This document shows positions 1 through 8,163 of a stretch of 64,000 nucleotides of DNA, in pieces. Every line of letters begins with the position of its first letter. The stretch's first letter is position 1. Position numbers and translations under genes: made by a program. Below the pieces are notes generated by a model. It did not search any database. It had not been told where the DNA came from and saw nothing but the letters and a program-made list of their open reading frames with translations. The stretch covers positions 4,216,001-4,280,000 of the forward strand of contig NZ_FNLM01000034.1 in the NCBI RefSeq assembly GCF_900105725.1. The letters are read 5' to 3'. Origin of the DNA: Gordonia westfalica. Its GTDB lineage: Bacteria > Actinomycetota > Actinomycetes > Mycobacteriales > Mycobacteriaceae.

Positions 1-1075
1 CGAACTTCTCGAGGTAGTCGTTGTAGGCCACCGACATCTCGCTGACCGGCCGGCCGATGATCGGCGCGGCGTCGGCCGGGTTCGGCGACCACGAATTACC
101 GCCCCGGAAGTATTGGTAGCGGCTGAGATTCAGGATGTCGCCGGGCCGGAAGCGGGCGACGAACGCCGAACCCTGCCGGCCGTTGGGGGTTCCGTACTGG
201 TAGATGTAGTCGCCGCTGCGCAGGAAGGCACCCATCTGGAAGCGGCTGTGGCCCTGCGCGATCTGCGGTATGCCGGGCACGGTCAACTCGAGGTTCGCGC
301 GGATCGTGTTGTTGTCGACGGTCCACGTCTGACCGTTGTTGCGCGACACCGCGATCGCCGAGTAGTTGGTACTCCAGCGTCCGGGGCCGAGCCATTTGTG
401 GATCGACATGAAGCTCTGGAACTGGACGCCGTTGATCGAGACACCGCCGGTGGGGATGCGTCCCACCTCGATGTTGCGGACGCCCACCGCGTTGAACATC
501 GGTTGCGAGTAGGTGGGATGCGCAGGCGTCACCGATGCGCCGGAGCGAACCGATCCGGGTATCGCGGTCGGGAAGCGGATCGCCTTGTCGAGGTTCGAGT
601 TGGCGTCGCTGCGGAGCATCGTGTTGTGCCGCCACACCATCTGGCCGGCGCATTTGCCCCAGGTGTCGCCGAACGCCATCAGGATCTGACCCGAGCCGTT
701 GTCCCAGGGGACGCCGACATCCGTCGCGGTGATGCCGAAACGGGTGTCCGTGCGTTCCGGGCTACGTGGTCCGGTGACCCACGATACGGCGGTGGTCGCA
801 CCCCTGAGTTTGGGCAACGGACCCTGGGGCTTCTTGCCGCCGGCCCGGTAGCTGCCGAAATCGATGCTGCCCCAGCCGAGATCGCTGGACCCGGTGCTGC
901 CGGTACTGCCGACGTCGCCGCCAGTGATGCCGGTGACGTCGCAGACCGACGCGGCGGCGGGCGAGGCCACCGCGGAGAGGAGTCCGGCGGTGAGTCCTAC
1001 GGTCACGCCGCCGATCATCAGGGTTCGGCGGGCACCCGAGAGTGGGCGCAGGCGCTCATGGCTGCGTCGGGACAT
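1..1075 (-). CDS. DUF4185 secreted protein, probable endo-D-arabinanase (partial)
   Basis: The reading frame is open from an ATG at 1075 to base 1, so the C-terminus lies outside the window; about 358 residues are visible. The N-terminus is a signal peptide of roughly 42 residues, with an Arg-Arg pair (GARRTLMIGG) before the hydrophobic core and an Ala-rich cleavage region, so Tat export is possible. The mature part has the short motifs of DUF4185 proteins: FGDTWGKC, then NTMLRS, YSAIAVSRNNGQTW, and a later stretch GDYIYQYGTPNGRQGS. The family is known to include endo-acting D-arabinan hydrolases (GH183) that cut mycobacterial arabinogalactan, so a role in cell-wall arabinan turnover is inferred. 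The domain call is from motif recognition only. Confidence 0.72.
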   Translation of the reverse strand, partial: MSRRSHERLRPLSGARRTLMIGGVTVGLTAGLLSAVASPAAASVCDVTGITGGDVGSTGSTGSSDLGWGSIDFGSYRAGGKKPQGPLPKLRGATTAVSWVTGPRSPERTDTRFGITATDVGVPWDNGSGQILMAFGDTWGKCAGQMVWRHNTMLRSDANSNLDKAIRFPTAIPGSVRSGASVTPAHPTYSQPMFNAVGVRNIEVGRIPTGGVSINGVQFQSFMSIHKWLGPGRWSTNYSAIAVSRNNGQTWTVDNNTIRANLELTVPGIPQIAQGHSRFQMGAFLRSGDYIYQYGTPNGRQGSAFVARFRPGDILNLSRYQYFRGGNSWSPNPADAAPIIGRPVSEMSVAYNDYLEKF

Positions 1076-1250
1076 GCGGACCCCCTGTGGCTACGGCTGT
1101 TGGCAGTGTTGCAGAAGTTGCAGGTGCGAGCGGTGGCGGTGGCCAAAGCTTGACCGGGGCGTGACTTTCCCCGCTCCCTGAGGTCGAGCGGAGCGAGCCA
1201 CGGAGGGCCGGCGAGATGGGGTCACCAGGCCTTCGTGGCTCGTCGCTTCG

Positions 1251-1343
1251 CTCCTCACGCCTCAGGCGACGAGTGGGTGCGTGCGCTCCTCACGCCTCAG
1301 GCGACGAGTGAGTGCGTGCGCTCTGCACGCCTCAGGCGACGAG
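1251..1343. repeat. 35-bp tandem repeat, about 2.6 copies
   Basis: Between the DUF4185 gene and tam, a 35-bp unit beginning CTCCTCACGCCTCAGGCGAC occurs at 1251-1285 and 1286-1320, with a third partial copy at 1321-1343. The first two copies differ at one base. Each copy contains the near-palindrome CGCCTCAGGCG. The rest of this ~295-bp gap holds a GCTCCCTGAGGT motif at 1173-1184 that recurs at 62.9 kb. No gene is apparent in the gap. Confidence 0.85.
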
Positions 1344-1370
1344 GCGCGAGGAGCGCTCGTGGCGAGAGGG

Positions 1371-2138
1371 TCAGGGGCGCGTGGCGACCGCGAAGGCTCG
1401 GCGGAACGGCATGAGCGTGCCCCAGTCATGCTTGGGGTAGGCCTCGGCGAGGCGGCGTTTGAGTTCGGTGACGAACTCCTCGCGCTGGTGGGTGGGTAGC
1501 GCCTGCAGGTACGGCCGGGCGCCGGTTCCGGAGATCCAGTCGAAGACGGGGTCGTTGCCGTCGAGGTCGTGCAGGTAGGTGGTCTCCCAGGCGTTGACGC
1601 GGAACCCGTGTTCGACGAAGAAATGCAGGTAGTCCTCGGCGTCGAGGCGCGGGAGGGGCCGGACGTCGCTCAGTGACTCGGCGAACGGCTCGGCGGCGGC
1701 GAGGTCGGCCAGCGCGGTGCGGAACGGGGCGTCGCGGCCGTTGGGGACCTGGATCGCGAAGGCACCACCGTCGGAGAGATGACTCAACAGGCGGTCGATG
1801 ACCGCGAACTGGTCGGGCACCCACTGGAACATCGCATTGGAGATCATCAGGTCGAACGTGCGGTGCGGAGTCCAATCGATCACGTCGGCCACGTCGAAGT
1901 TGGCGCGTGGATCGAAGTTGTCGCTGATGGCGCGGTCGATCATGGCCGCGGACTCGTCGATGCCGAGGATCTCGGCGGCCGGCCACTGTGCACGCAGGTG
2001 CTTGGTGAGGTGTCCGGGGCCGCATCCGAGATCGACGATCGTCGTCGGGTTGGTCGGGATCTGCGCGATCAGGTCGAGGAAGGGTCTCGACCTGTCGTCG
2101 GCGAATTGCAGATAGCGTGCCGGATCCCAGACAGCCAT
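1371..2138 (-). CDS. tam: Trans-aconitate 2-methyltransferase
   Basis: This 255-residue class I SAM-dependent methyltransferase opens MAVWDPARYLQFADDRSRPF, which is typical of Tam. The SAM-binding motif DLGCGPGHLT lies at about residues 37-46, followed by the acidic strand-end motif LGIDES and the post-motif NAMFQWVPD. Tam methylates trans-aconitate, a spontaneous by-product of cis-aconitate that inhibits aconitase, in the cytosol. The length matches the family (about 250-260). The gene stands alone, followed by the tandem-repeat gap and divergent from rnhA. Family assignment is firm; substrate is by family. Confidence 0.9.
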   Translation of the reverse strand: MAVWDPARYLQFADDRSRPFLDLIAQIPTNPTTIVDLGCGPGHLTKHLRAQWPAAEILGIDESAAMIDRAISDNFDPRANFDVADVIDWTPHRTFDLMISNAMFQWVPDQFAVIDRLLSHLSDGGAFAIQVPNGRDAPFRTALADLAAAEPFAESLSDVRPLPRLDAEDYLHFFVEHGFRVNAWETTYLHDLDGNDPVFDWISGTGARPYLQALPTHQREEFVTELKRRLAEAYPKHDWGTLMPFRRAFAVATRP

Positions 2139-2257
2139 GCGTCCACACTAGGGGTCCGGCGGTGCCGGTGTCACGGTCGGTTGAGATCGGCGCAGCCTGG
2201 TTCTGCACGAAGAAACGGTCTTGGGAGTCGTCGTGGGGCTGACGTAGGCTTCCCTGC

Positions 2258-2746
2258 GTGACAGATCCCGCGAACCCTTCTTCCGAGAATCCGACCAGCG
2301 CCGATGGTGAGGCAGTCGTGGAGATTTCCACCGATGGCGCATGCCTGGGCAACCCGGGCCCGGGCGGGTGGGGCGCGGTTCTGCGGTACAAGGGCACCGA
2401 GAAGCGGATCTCCGGGTCGGAACCCGACTCCACGAACAACAAGATGGAACTCACCGCCGCCATCGAGGGACTCGCCGCGCTGACCAGGCCGTCGAAGGTG
2501 ATCATCTACACCGACTCCACCTATGTGCGGAACGGCATCATGAAGTGGGTGTCCGGTTGGCAGTCGAACGGCTGGAAGACCAAGGACAAGAAGCCGGTGA
2601 AGAACGCCGACCTGTGGCGCCGCCTCATCGAGGAGGAGAAGCGCCACGAGGTGGAGTGGCGATGGGTGAAGGGCCACGCCGGGGATCATTTCAACGAGAT
2701 CGCCGACGAGTTGGCCACCACCGCGGCCCGGGCGGTCTCCCGATGA
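2258..2746 (+). CDS. rnhA: Ribonuclease HI
   Basis: A 162-residue RNase HI that degrades the RNA strand of RNA-DNA hybrids. The catalytic carboxylates are visible: Asp in [16 protein letters not shown] (about residue 26), Glu in [13 protein letters not shown], Asp in IYTDSTYV, and the final Asp in [10 protein letters not shown]. The basic-loop region [15 protein letters not shown] is present. The GTG at 2258 gives a normal-length protein with a short disordered N-terminal extension of about 20 residues. Its stop overlaps the start of the next gene by ATGA, so the two are probably translationally coupled. Confidence 0.95.
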   Translation: MTDPANPSSENPTSADGEAVVEISTDGACLGNPGPGGWGAVLRYKGTEKRISGSEPDSTNNKMELTAAIEGLAALTRPSKVIIYTDSTYVRNGIMKWVSGWQSNGWKTKDKKPVKNADLWRRLIEEEKRHEVEWRWVKGHAGDHFNEIADELATTAARAVSR

Positions 2747-3654
2747 ACACAGTTCCCGTCGCGATCGAGCCGAATCGCGACGAGCACCTCGTCGCCGCGG
2801 TCGAGAGCGCAGGCGGGAAGGTCGTCGGCCTCGACGAGGCGCGCGTGCTGGTCTGGATCGGACTTCCCGCCGAGTTTCCCGAGCTGCCGGACGCCGTCGA
2901 ATGGGTGGCGCTGAAGTCCGCGGGCATCGAGGACTTCTTCACCGCGGGGATCGTCGACGACCGCCGGATCTGGACCAACGCGTCCGGCTTCTACGCCGAG
3001 AACGTCGCCGAGCACGCGCTCGCGCTGCTCCTCGCCGGGCTCCGGCAGATCAACACCGCCGTGGTGCGGCACTGGGACAAGGAACGGATCGACACGTCGG
3101 TGCGGTCGCTGCACGGCTCGACGGTCGCCATCATCGGGGCGGGCGGCATCGGGGCATCCCTGGGGCCGCGGCTGAAGGCGTGCGGAGCGCGGGTGGTCGC
3201 GGTGAACCGATCGGGCCGCGAGGTGCCGGGCGCCGACGAGGTTCGACGCTCATCGGAACTGGACTCGGTGTGGGCCTCGGCCGACCACGTGGTGCTGGCC
3301 GCGCCGGCGACCGCCGAGACGCGACACATGATCAACGCCGAAAGCCTTGCGGCACTGCCGAGTCACGCATGGATTGTGAACATCGCGCGTGGCCCGCTGG
3401 TCGACGAGGAGGCCTTGTACAAGGCGCTGGTCGACGGCGAGATCGCCGGTGCCGCGCTGGACGTCACCGACCCCGAGCCGCCGGCGGACGATCACCCTCT
3501 GTGGTCGTTGCCGAACGTCATCATCACGCCCCATGTCGCGAACCCCGCGTCGGGTCTGACGCGCGAGTTCGCGCCCTGGCTGGGCGAGAACCTGCGTCGT
3601 TTCCTGGCCGGTGACGAGCTGCTGTCGGTGGTCACCCCCGAACGGGATTACTGA
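2743..3654 (+). CDS. D-isomer-specific 2-hydroxyacid dehydrogenase family protein
   Basis: This 303-residue protein starts at the ATG that overlaps the rnhA stop. It belongs to the NAD(P)-dependent D-2-hydroxyacid dehydrogenase family. The Rossmann glycine motif [12 protein letters not shown] is at about residues 130-141. The family Arg lies in [13 protein letters not shown], and the Glu and His in [12 protein letters not shown] and ITPHVAN. The family reduces 2-oxoacids, but the substrate cannot be read from sequence. The N-terminal substrate domain is somewhat short. The open frame extends upstream inside rnhA, but the coupled ATG is the natural start. Confidence 0.88.
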   Translation: MNTVPVAIEPNRDEHLVAAVESAGGKVVGLDEARVLVWIGLPAEFPELPDAVEWVALKSAGIEDFFTAGIVDDRRIWTNASGFYAENVAEHALALLLAGLRQINTAVVRHWDKERIDTSVRSLHGSTVAIIGAGGIGASLGPRLKACGARVVAVNRSGREVPGADEVRRSSELDSVWASADHVVLAAPATAETRHMINAESLAALPSHAWIVNIARGPLVDEEALYKALVDGEIAGAALDVTDPEPPADDHPLWSLPNVIITPHVANPASGLTREFAPWLGENLRRFLAGDELLSVVTPERDY

Positions 3655-3668
3655 TCGCCACCAGTTTC

Positions 3669-3682
3669 TAGAACACGTTCTC
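3669..3682. promoter_or_regulatory. KstR-like operator upstream of SDR gene
   Basis: The sequence TAGAACACGTTCTC contains AGAAC-AC-GTTCT, a perfect 5-bp inverted repeat. It matches 13 of 14 positions of a KstR-type site with arms TAGAAC and GTTCTA; relative to the minimal consensus TnnAACnnGTTnnA only the last base differs. It ends 31 bp before the GTG of the SDR gene. Other TetR regulators use similar palindromes, so the regulator is inferred. Confidence 0.45.
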
Positions 3683-3713
3683 GTTTTGCGACGGTTCGTG
3701 GCAAGGTCGTGGA

Positions 3714-4505
3714 GTGATTCTCGACAGATTCCGTATCGATGACCATGTCGCCGTCGTCACCGGAGCCGGGCGCGGCCTGGGTGCGGCCATCGCGGTCGCC
3801 TTCGCGCAGGCCGGTGCCGACGTGGTGATCGCGGCGCGCAGCGAATTCGACCTCGACCAGGTGGCGGGACAGATCGCCGACGCCGGGCGGCGGGCCCACG
3901 TCGTCCCCGTCGACCTCAGCAACGCCGACGCCGCGGCGGCGCTCGCCCAGGCCGCGGTCGACGAGTTCGGGCGACTCGACACGATCGTCAACAACGTGGG
4001 CGGTGCGATGCCGCGACCGCTGCTCGACACGACCCCCAAGCACCTGGTCGACGCCTTCGACTTCAACGTCGCCAACGCCCACGCCCTCGTCGTGGCCGGC
4101 GCCAAGCAGATGCTCGCGACGACCGGTCACGGCTCGATCATCAACGTCACCTCGGCGGTGGGCCGGGTCCCCGGTCGTGCGTACGCCGCCTACGGAACCG
4201 CGAAAGCGGCTCTCGCGCACTACACCCGGATCGCCGCGATGGACCTGAACCCGAAGATCCGGGTGAACGGCATCGCGCCCGGCGCGATCCTCACCTCGTC
4301 CCTGGAGATCGTGGCCGGCAACGACGAGATGCGTACCGCGGTCGAGAACGCCACCCCGATGCACCGGCTCGGCGAACCCGAGGACATCGCCGCCGCCGCG
4401 CTCTACCTCGCTTCGCCTGCGGGGGCATACGTGACCGGCAAGATCCTCGAGGTCGACGGCGGGATCATCGCACCGAACCTGGACCTCCCGATCCCGGATC
4501 TGTAG
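3714..4505 (+). CDS. SDR-family oxidoreductase
   Basis: A 263-residue classical short-chain dehydrogenase/reductase starting at GTG 3714. The cofactor motif TGAGRGLG is near residues 16-23, NNVGG near 91-95, and the catalytic Ser and YxxxK occur in NVTSAV and [10 protein letters not shown]. The C-terminal part has the usual [22 protein letters not shown] and DGG motifs. It is the same size and style as mycobacterial Rv0927c-type SDRs. The KstR-like palindrome upstream hints at lipid or steroid metabolism, but the substrate is unknown. It converges on the YdeI-like gene with only 5 bp between stops. Confidence 0.9.
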   Translation: MILDRFRIDDHVAVVTGAGRGLGAAIAVAFAQAGADVVIAARSEFDLDQVAGQIADAGRRAHVVPVDLSNADAAAALAQAAVDEFGRLDTIVNNVGGAMPRPLLDTTPKHLVDAFDFNVANAHALVVAGAKQMLATTGHGSIINVTSAVGRVPGRAYAAYGTAKAALAHYTRIAAMDLNPKIRVNGIAPGAILTSSLEIVAGNDEMRTAVENATPMHRLGEPEDIAAAALYLASPAGAYVTGKILEVDGGIIAPNLDLPIPDL

Positions 4506-4510
4506 TCGAG

Positions 4511-5083
4511 TCAGGACGGGCGGATGTTCCGCGCGGCCTGCTCGACGATGGTCGCGATCCGCTTGGTCTTGGTCTCGGGGCGCTTCGCCAGTGCGATCTG
4601 GGCGAGACCCTGCTTGCGGGCGCTGGGCGGGAAGGCATCCCAGTTGGTGCGTGCCACCGGATCGGCGTCGAGGGCGGCGGTGAGTTCGGGGGACTCGATC
4701 CCGGCCTCGGCGTCGTCGAAGATGGTCCACAGGCCACGCGCCTTGGCGTCGTCGATCACCGCCTGACCGACGGGTTGCATGCGTCCGGACTCGACGAGGT
4801 CGGCGACCCGTGCCTTGTTCGACGCGGCCCACGGACTGTTGCGTCCGCGTCGCGTGAACCACATGCCGCGCCGGGCCTCGTCGAAAACGCGTGTGTGGCC
4901 GTCGATCCAGCCCCAGCAGAGCGCCTCACGGACCGTCTCGTCGTAGTCGAGGGGCTCGCGTCCGGAACCCTTGCGCCAGAACACCAGCCACACGCCCGGC
5001 GAGGTCTGGTGGTTGTCGCGCAACCACTCTCGCCACTCGTCCAGCGTGTCGAGAGCGAGCTGGGGTGCGCCCGGATCGGCCAT
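4511..5083 (-). CDS. YdeI/OmpD-associated family protein
   Basis: A 190-residue cytosolic protein of the YdeI/OmdA family. Signature stretches are the N-terminal LDTLDEWREWLRDNH, then GVWLVFWRKGSG, LDYDETVREALCWGWIDG, and the C-terminal WDAFPPSARKQGLAQIALAKRPETKTKRIATI. The family is small and poorly characterised; it has been linked to stress and antimicrobial-peptide tolerance in other bacteria, with no established chemistry. No membrane segment or signal peptide is present. ATG at 5083 gives the full family length. Confidence 0.82.
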   Translation of the reverse strand: MADPGAPQLALDTLDEWREWLRDNHQTSPGVWLVFWRKGSGREPLDYDETVREALCWGWIDGHTRVFDEARRGMWFTRRGRNSPWAASNKARVADLVESGRMQPVGQAVIDDAKARGLWTIFDDAEAGIESPELTAALDADPVARTNWDAFPPSARKQGLAQIALAKRPETKTKRIATIVEQAARNIRPS

Positions 5084-5128
5084 GCGTTCACCCTAATCGC
5101 GGACCGTTAGTCTCGGTACAGTTGACCT

Positions 5129-5824
5129 GTGACCGGCATCCTCGACTTCGCCCGTGACTACTGGTGGCTGATCTTCCCCATCGGTGGAGTCATCGGGGGC
5201 TGGGCCGGATCGATCGCGAAGTACAACGAGAAGCGGCGCAAGGACAAGATCGAGCTCGCCCGGATCAGGGCCACCGCGCAGACCGAACAGCTGAAGCTGA
5301 CCACGACGTCCGTCGAGCAGCTACGCAAGACGTTCAAACAGCACGATGCGCTCAACGAGAAGTGGTTCGCTTACGAACTCGACCTGGCCACCCTGATCGA
5401 GTACCCGCTCATGACCGACATGCGGGAACCGCTCACCCTTGCCTTCCATCGTGCGCGGGTCCACGCGGAGGAACTGCGGCCCGAAGCCCCGCGTCTCGGC
5501 GACACCGAGACGACGGTCGCGCCGGCCGACTTCGCCGACTACCGGGAGGCGGTCGGCGACTACGCCGCGGCCTTCGACGCCGCCGAACGCGAGGCACGAC
5601 GCCGCAAGCAGGCCGGTTTCTCGCCGATCGAACGGGAAGCCCTCGACCGCGCCCGCAAGCTGATCAGCGTCGCATCCGACTCCGGTGCCACCGCCGCGGA
5701 ACGCCAGTCCGCCTACAAGAAGGCGTGCGCCGAACTCGATGGGCTCATCGACGTACCGCCCCTCGCCGCGGAACGCATCGAACGACAGATCGCCGGGGCG
5801 CTCGAGCGGGGTCGCGGGGACTGA
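5129..5824 (+). CDS. Membrane-anchored coiled-coil hypothetical protein
   Basis: Not recognised. This 231-residue protein (GTG start at 5129) opens with one hydrophobic segment, WWLIFPIGGVIGGWAGSIA (residues about 11-30). A highly charged helical region follows, with EKRRKDKIELARIRATAQTE and a long Glu/Lys/Arg-rich stretch, suggestive of a cytoplasmic coiled coil tethered to the membrane. A second helical domain at 120-231 is rich in Ala, Glu and Arg. There is no catalytic motif. It is divergent from the YdeI-like gene and convergent with mesD. Confidence 0.7.
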   Translation: MTGILDFARDYWWLIFPIGGVIGGWAGSIAKYNEKRRKDKIELARIRATAQTEQLKLTTTSVEQLRKTFKQHDALNEKWFAYELDLATLIEYPLMTDMREPLTLAFHRARVHAEELRPEAPRLGDTETTVAPADFADYREAVGDYAAAFDAAEREARRRKQAGFSPIEREALDRARKLISVASDSGATAAERQSAYKKACAELDGLIDVPPLAAERIERQIAGALERGRGD

Positions 5825-5908
5825 CGACCGTTGATGAAAGGGGCGCGGTCGGACGCCAGGACAGATGCGAGAAGCCGCCACCGACACTCGCACCTTCGCG
5901 GTCTGAGG

Positions 5909-6934
5909 TCAGGAGAGCTCTCTGCGAAGAAGGCCGGCGCCCTCGGCGAGCGCGACCATCTTCTGCCGTGCGACGCCACGAGCGAGCGGCGCCATGCCGC
6001 AGTTCCCGCTGGCGTAGAGCTTGTCCTCGTCGACGAAGGGGAGGGCGCTGCGCAAAGTGGCGGCGACTTCCTCCGGCGTCTCGATGGCGTCGCCGGCCAC
6101 GTCGATCGCTCCCAGCATGACGGTCTTTCCGCGAAGCAGTTCGATCACCTCGACAGGTACCCGCGAGTTGTGACTCTCCAGCGACACGATGTCGATCGAT
6201 GACTGCTGCAACAGTGGGAACGACTCTTCGTACTGGCGCCATTCGGCCCCCAGCGTCGCCTTCCAGTCGGTGTTTGCCTTGATGCCGTAGCCATAACAGA
6301 TGTGAACGGCGGTCTTGCAGTTCAACCCTTCGGTCGCACGCTCGAGCGCTGCGACACCCCAGTCCTTCAGTTCGTCGAAGAACACGTTGAACGCGGGCTC
6401 GTCGATCTGGATGATGTCGACGCCGGCCGCCTCCAAGTCCTTCGCTTCTTGGTTCAGAATGGTCGCGAACTCCCACGCGAGCTGCTCGCGACTCCGGTAG
6501 TGGTCGTCGTAGAGCGTGTCGATCATGGTCATCGGTCCCGGGAGGGCCCACTTGATCGGCCGATCGGTGTCAGCGCGAAGACGCTTCGCGTCCTCTGCGA
6601 AGACGGACTCTTCGCGGCTCACCGGGCCGACGACCGTCGGGACGCTCGCGTCGTAGCGGTCACGAATGCGCACGGTCTCGCGACGATCGAAATCGACGCC
6701 GCCGAGGTGCTCGATGAACGTGGTCACGAAGTGCTGACGCGTCTGTTCACCATCGCTGATGATGTCGAGCCCGGCAAGGCTCTGATCGTGCACCGCGAGA
6801 GTCTGGGCGTCGAGCTTCCCTTCCCGCAGCTCGCCGTCGTGCAACTTCCACGGAGACCAGAGCTTCTCGGGCTCGGAGAGCCACGAGGGCTTGGGCAGGC
6901 TGCCGACGATCGTGGTGGGCAGGAGTGTGTTCAT
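5909..6934 (-). CDS. mesD: Core methionine synthase (MesD-type, folate-independent)
   Basis: A 341-residue protein equal to only the C-terminal catalytic half of MetE. Zinc-site residues are visible as His211 and Cys213 in HICYGYG, Glu179 in IDEPAF and Cys312 in GNCGMAP. It lacks the N-terminal folate-binding half of a ~750-residue MetE, so it should not use methyl-folate in the usual way. Core-MetE proteins next to a DUF1852 gene are known as MesD and make methionine from homocysteine with MesX in aerobic bacteria. The mesX gene lies 24 bp upstream in the same direction, so the pair is an operon. The methyl donor is not established. Confidence 0.88.
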   Translation of the reverse strand: MNTLLPTTIVGSLPKPSWLSEPEKLWSPWKLHDGELREGKLDAQTLAVHDQSLAGLDIISDGEQTRQHFVTTFIEHLGGVDFDRRETVRIRDRYDASVPTVVGPVSREESVFAEDAKRLRADTDRPIKWALPGPMTMIDTLYDDHYRSREQLAWEFATILNQEAKDLEAAGVDIIQIDEPAFNVFFDELKDWGVAALERATEGLNCKTAVHICYGYGIKANTDWKATLGAEWRQYEESFPLLQQSSIDIVSLESHNSRVPVEVIELLRGKTVMLGAIDVAGDAIETPEEVAATLRSALPFVDEDKLYASGNCGMAPLARGVARQKMVALAEGAGLLRRELS

Positions 6935-6958
6935 CTCGGATACCTCAGGTCTCGGTGG

Positions 6959-7930
6959 TCAGGCCGGTTGCTTTGTCGCCCACCGCTGCAGCACATCGCC
7001 ATACGGTTTCATGAGACTCACCTCGGTGAACTTTCCCTGGGTGGTCGCGAGCCGGTTGCGCTCGAGACGGTCGTAGGTTACCTGCGGGAGTGAGAAATTG
7101 CCGTAGTCAAGACTCGGCCGGTAGACGTGCCCCGCCGCTGTGTTCGCGTTGTAGATCTCGGGACGGTAGATCTTCTGGAACGTCTCCATCGTCGCGACCG
7201 TTCCCGCGAGCGCGACGAACGAATAGTCGTTGAGCAGGTCCCCGCGGTGGTAGAAGGCCAGCGGGGCAACGGAACCCGGAGGCATGAAGTAGCGGACCGC
7301 GAGCCCCATCTTCCCGAAGTACTCATCGGTGAGCGACAGCTCGTCCGCCACGTACTCCACCCCGAGAATCGGGTGGTGGTTCGTGAGCCGGGTGTAGGTC
7401 CGCGACGTCGAGACGCTGATGCAGATGACCGGCGACTGGGAGAACCTCTCGCGGTACTCGTCCGATTCGAGGAAACGTTGAAAGACCTGTCCGTGGAGGT
7501 CGCCGAAGTCGCTGGGGACACCCTTCGCCCGGTGCCCGGGGAGCCGAACGCTGAAGTCGTAGTCGCGAATGTAGGAGGAGAAGTTGTTTCCGACGATGCC
7601 CTCGGTGCGGGTGCCCGTGGCGGTCTCGACGATGTTCACGTCGAGCACCTCGATCATCGGGAACGCGGCGTCGACCCCCTTCGACGCGAGATGCAGGTCC
7701 ACCGAGACGATGTCGAGTTCGAGTTCGTAGCGGTCGCCGCGCGAATTGTCCCAGTGGAGCAGTTCATTGACCCGGGTGTTCATCATCGTCACCGCGTTGC
7801 GCAGGTTCTGCCGACGGTCCTCGCCGCGTGCGAGATTCGCGAAGTTCGTCGTCTCGCGCGAGTTGCTCGACGGGGTGTAGTCCTCGTCGAAGCGAGTCGT
7901 GCTGATGCTGAAGACACATTCATTCGTCAC
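6959..7930 (-). CDS. mesX: DUF1852 protein, MesX-type partner of the core methionine synthase
   Basis: A 323-residue soluble protein of family DUF1852, with features such as FSISTTRFDEDYTPSSNSR near the N-terminus, a conserved central block YELELDIVSVDLH, and YSFVALAGTVATMETFQKIY near the C-terminus. DUF1852 genes are typically paired with a truncated MetE; genetics in other bacteria shows that MesX is needed for MesD function. The start is a GTG at 7930 with no convincing Shine-Dalgarno (nearest purine run GGGAA about 11 nt away). That is notable because a structured leader lies just upstream. The biochemical role of MesX is not established. Confidence 0.87.
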   Translation of the reverse strand: MTNECVFSISTTRFDEDYTPSSNSRETTNFANLARGEDRRQNLRNAVTMMNTRVNELLHWDNSRGDRYELELDIVSVDLHLASKGVDAAFPMIEVLDVNIVETATGTRTEGIVGNNFSSYIRDYDFSVRLPGHRAKGVPSDFGDLHGQVFQRFLESDEYRERFSQSPVICISVSTSRTYTRLTNHHPILGVEYVADELSLTDEYFGKMGLAVRYFMPPGSVAPLAFYHRGDLLNDYSFVALAGTVATMETFQKIYRPEIYNANTAAGHVYRPSLDYGNFSLPQVTYDRLERNRLATTQGKFTEVSLMKPYGDVLQRWATKQPA

Positions 7931-8004
7931 GTTTGATCAGATTCCCAATCGTTTACGCTGCGTTGCGCGACGGGCGCCACCGCACGGTTCACTGTTTGAG
8001 TTTC

Positions 8005-8087
8005 GCCGCACTCCGACCCGGGTTCCCGATGGTGACGGTCCGATGGGTCAGGCCGACGGCACCCGGGAACCGGTGGTCCGAGGCGGC
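8005..8087 (-). promoter_or_regulatory. Structured leader element upstream of mesX (possible riboswitch)
   Basis: Two arms, 8005-8028 and 8064-8087, form a long imperfect inverted repeat. GCCGC pairs with GCGGC, CTCCGACC with GGTCCGAG (one mismatch), and GGTTCCCG with CGGGAACC. The 35-nt spacer can fold further (GGTG with CACC, CG with CG). On the mesX transcript this is an ~83-nt hairpin ending about 75 nt before the start codon. It is more extensive than a simple protein operator. It does not look like the SAM-I, SAM-IV or cobalamin consensus as far as can be judged by eye. No U-tract follows, so it is not an obvious terminator. Confidence 0.5.
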
Positions 8088-8138
8088 ATTGAAGGAAGTG
8101 TAAGTACGCGCGCTTCCATAGCCTAATTCCGCTTCGCG

Positions 8139-8163
8139 ATAGCTGGGGATAGGAATCAGCTAT
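8139..8163. promoter_or_regulatory. Inverted repeat at lysR-mesX junction, candidate LysR site
   Basis: ATAGCTG (8139-8145) and CAGCTAT (8157-8163) form perfect 7-bp arms with an 11-bp spacer, matching the T-N11-A style of LysR-type sites. It overlaps the stop codon of the lysR gene and lies upstream of mesX, which is transcribed in the same direction. It could equally be a weak hairpin after lysR. Confidence 0.4.

Noticed and set aside
1281..1499. Short plus-strand frame over the tandem repeat and the end of tam
   Set aside because: It is an antisense frame of tam joined to repeat sequence, with no family features.
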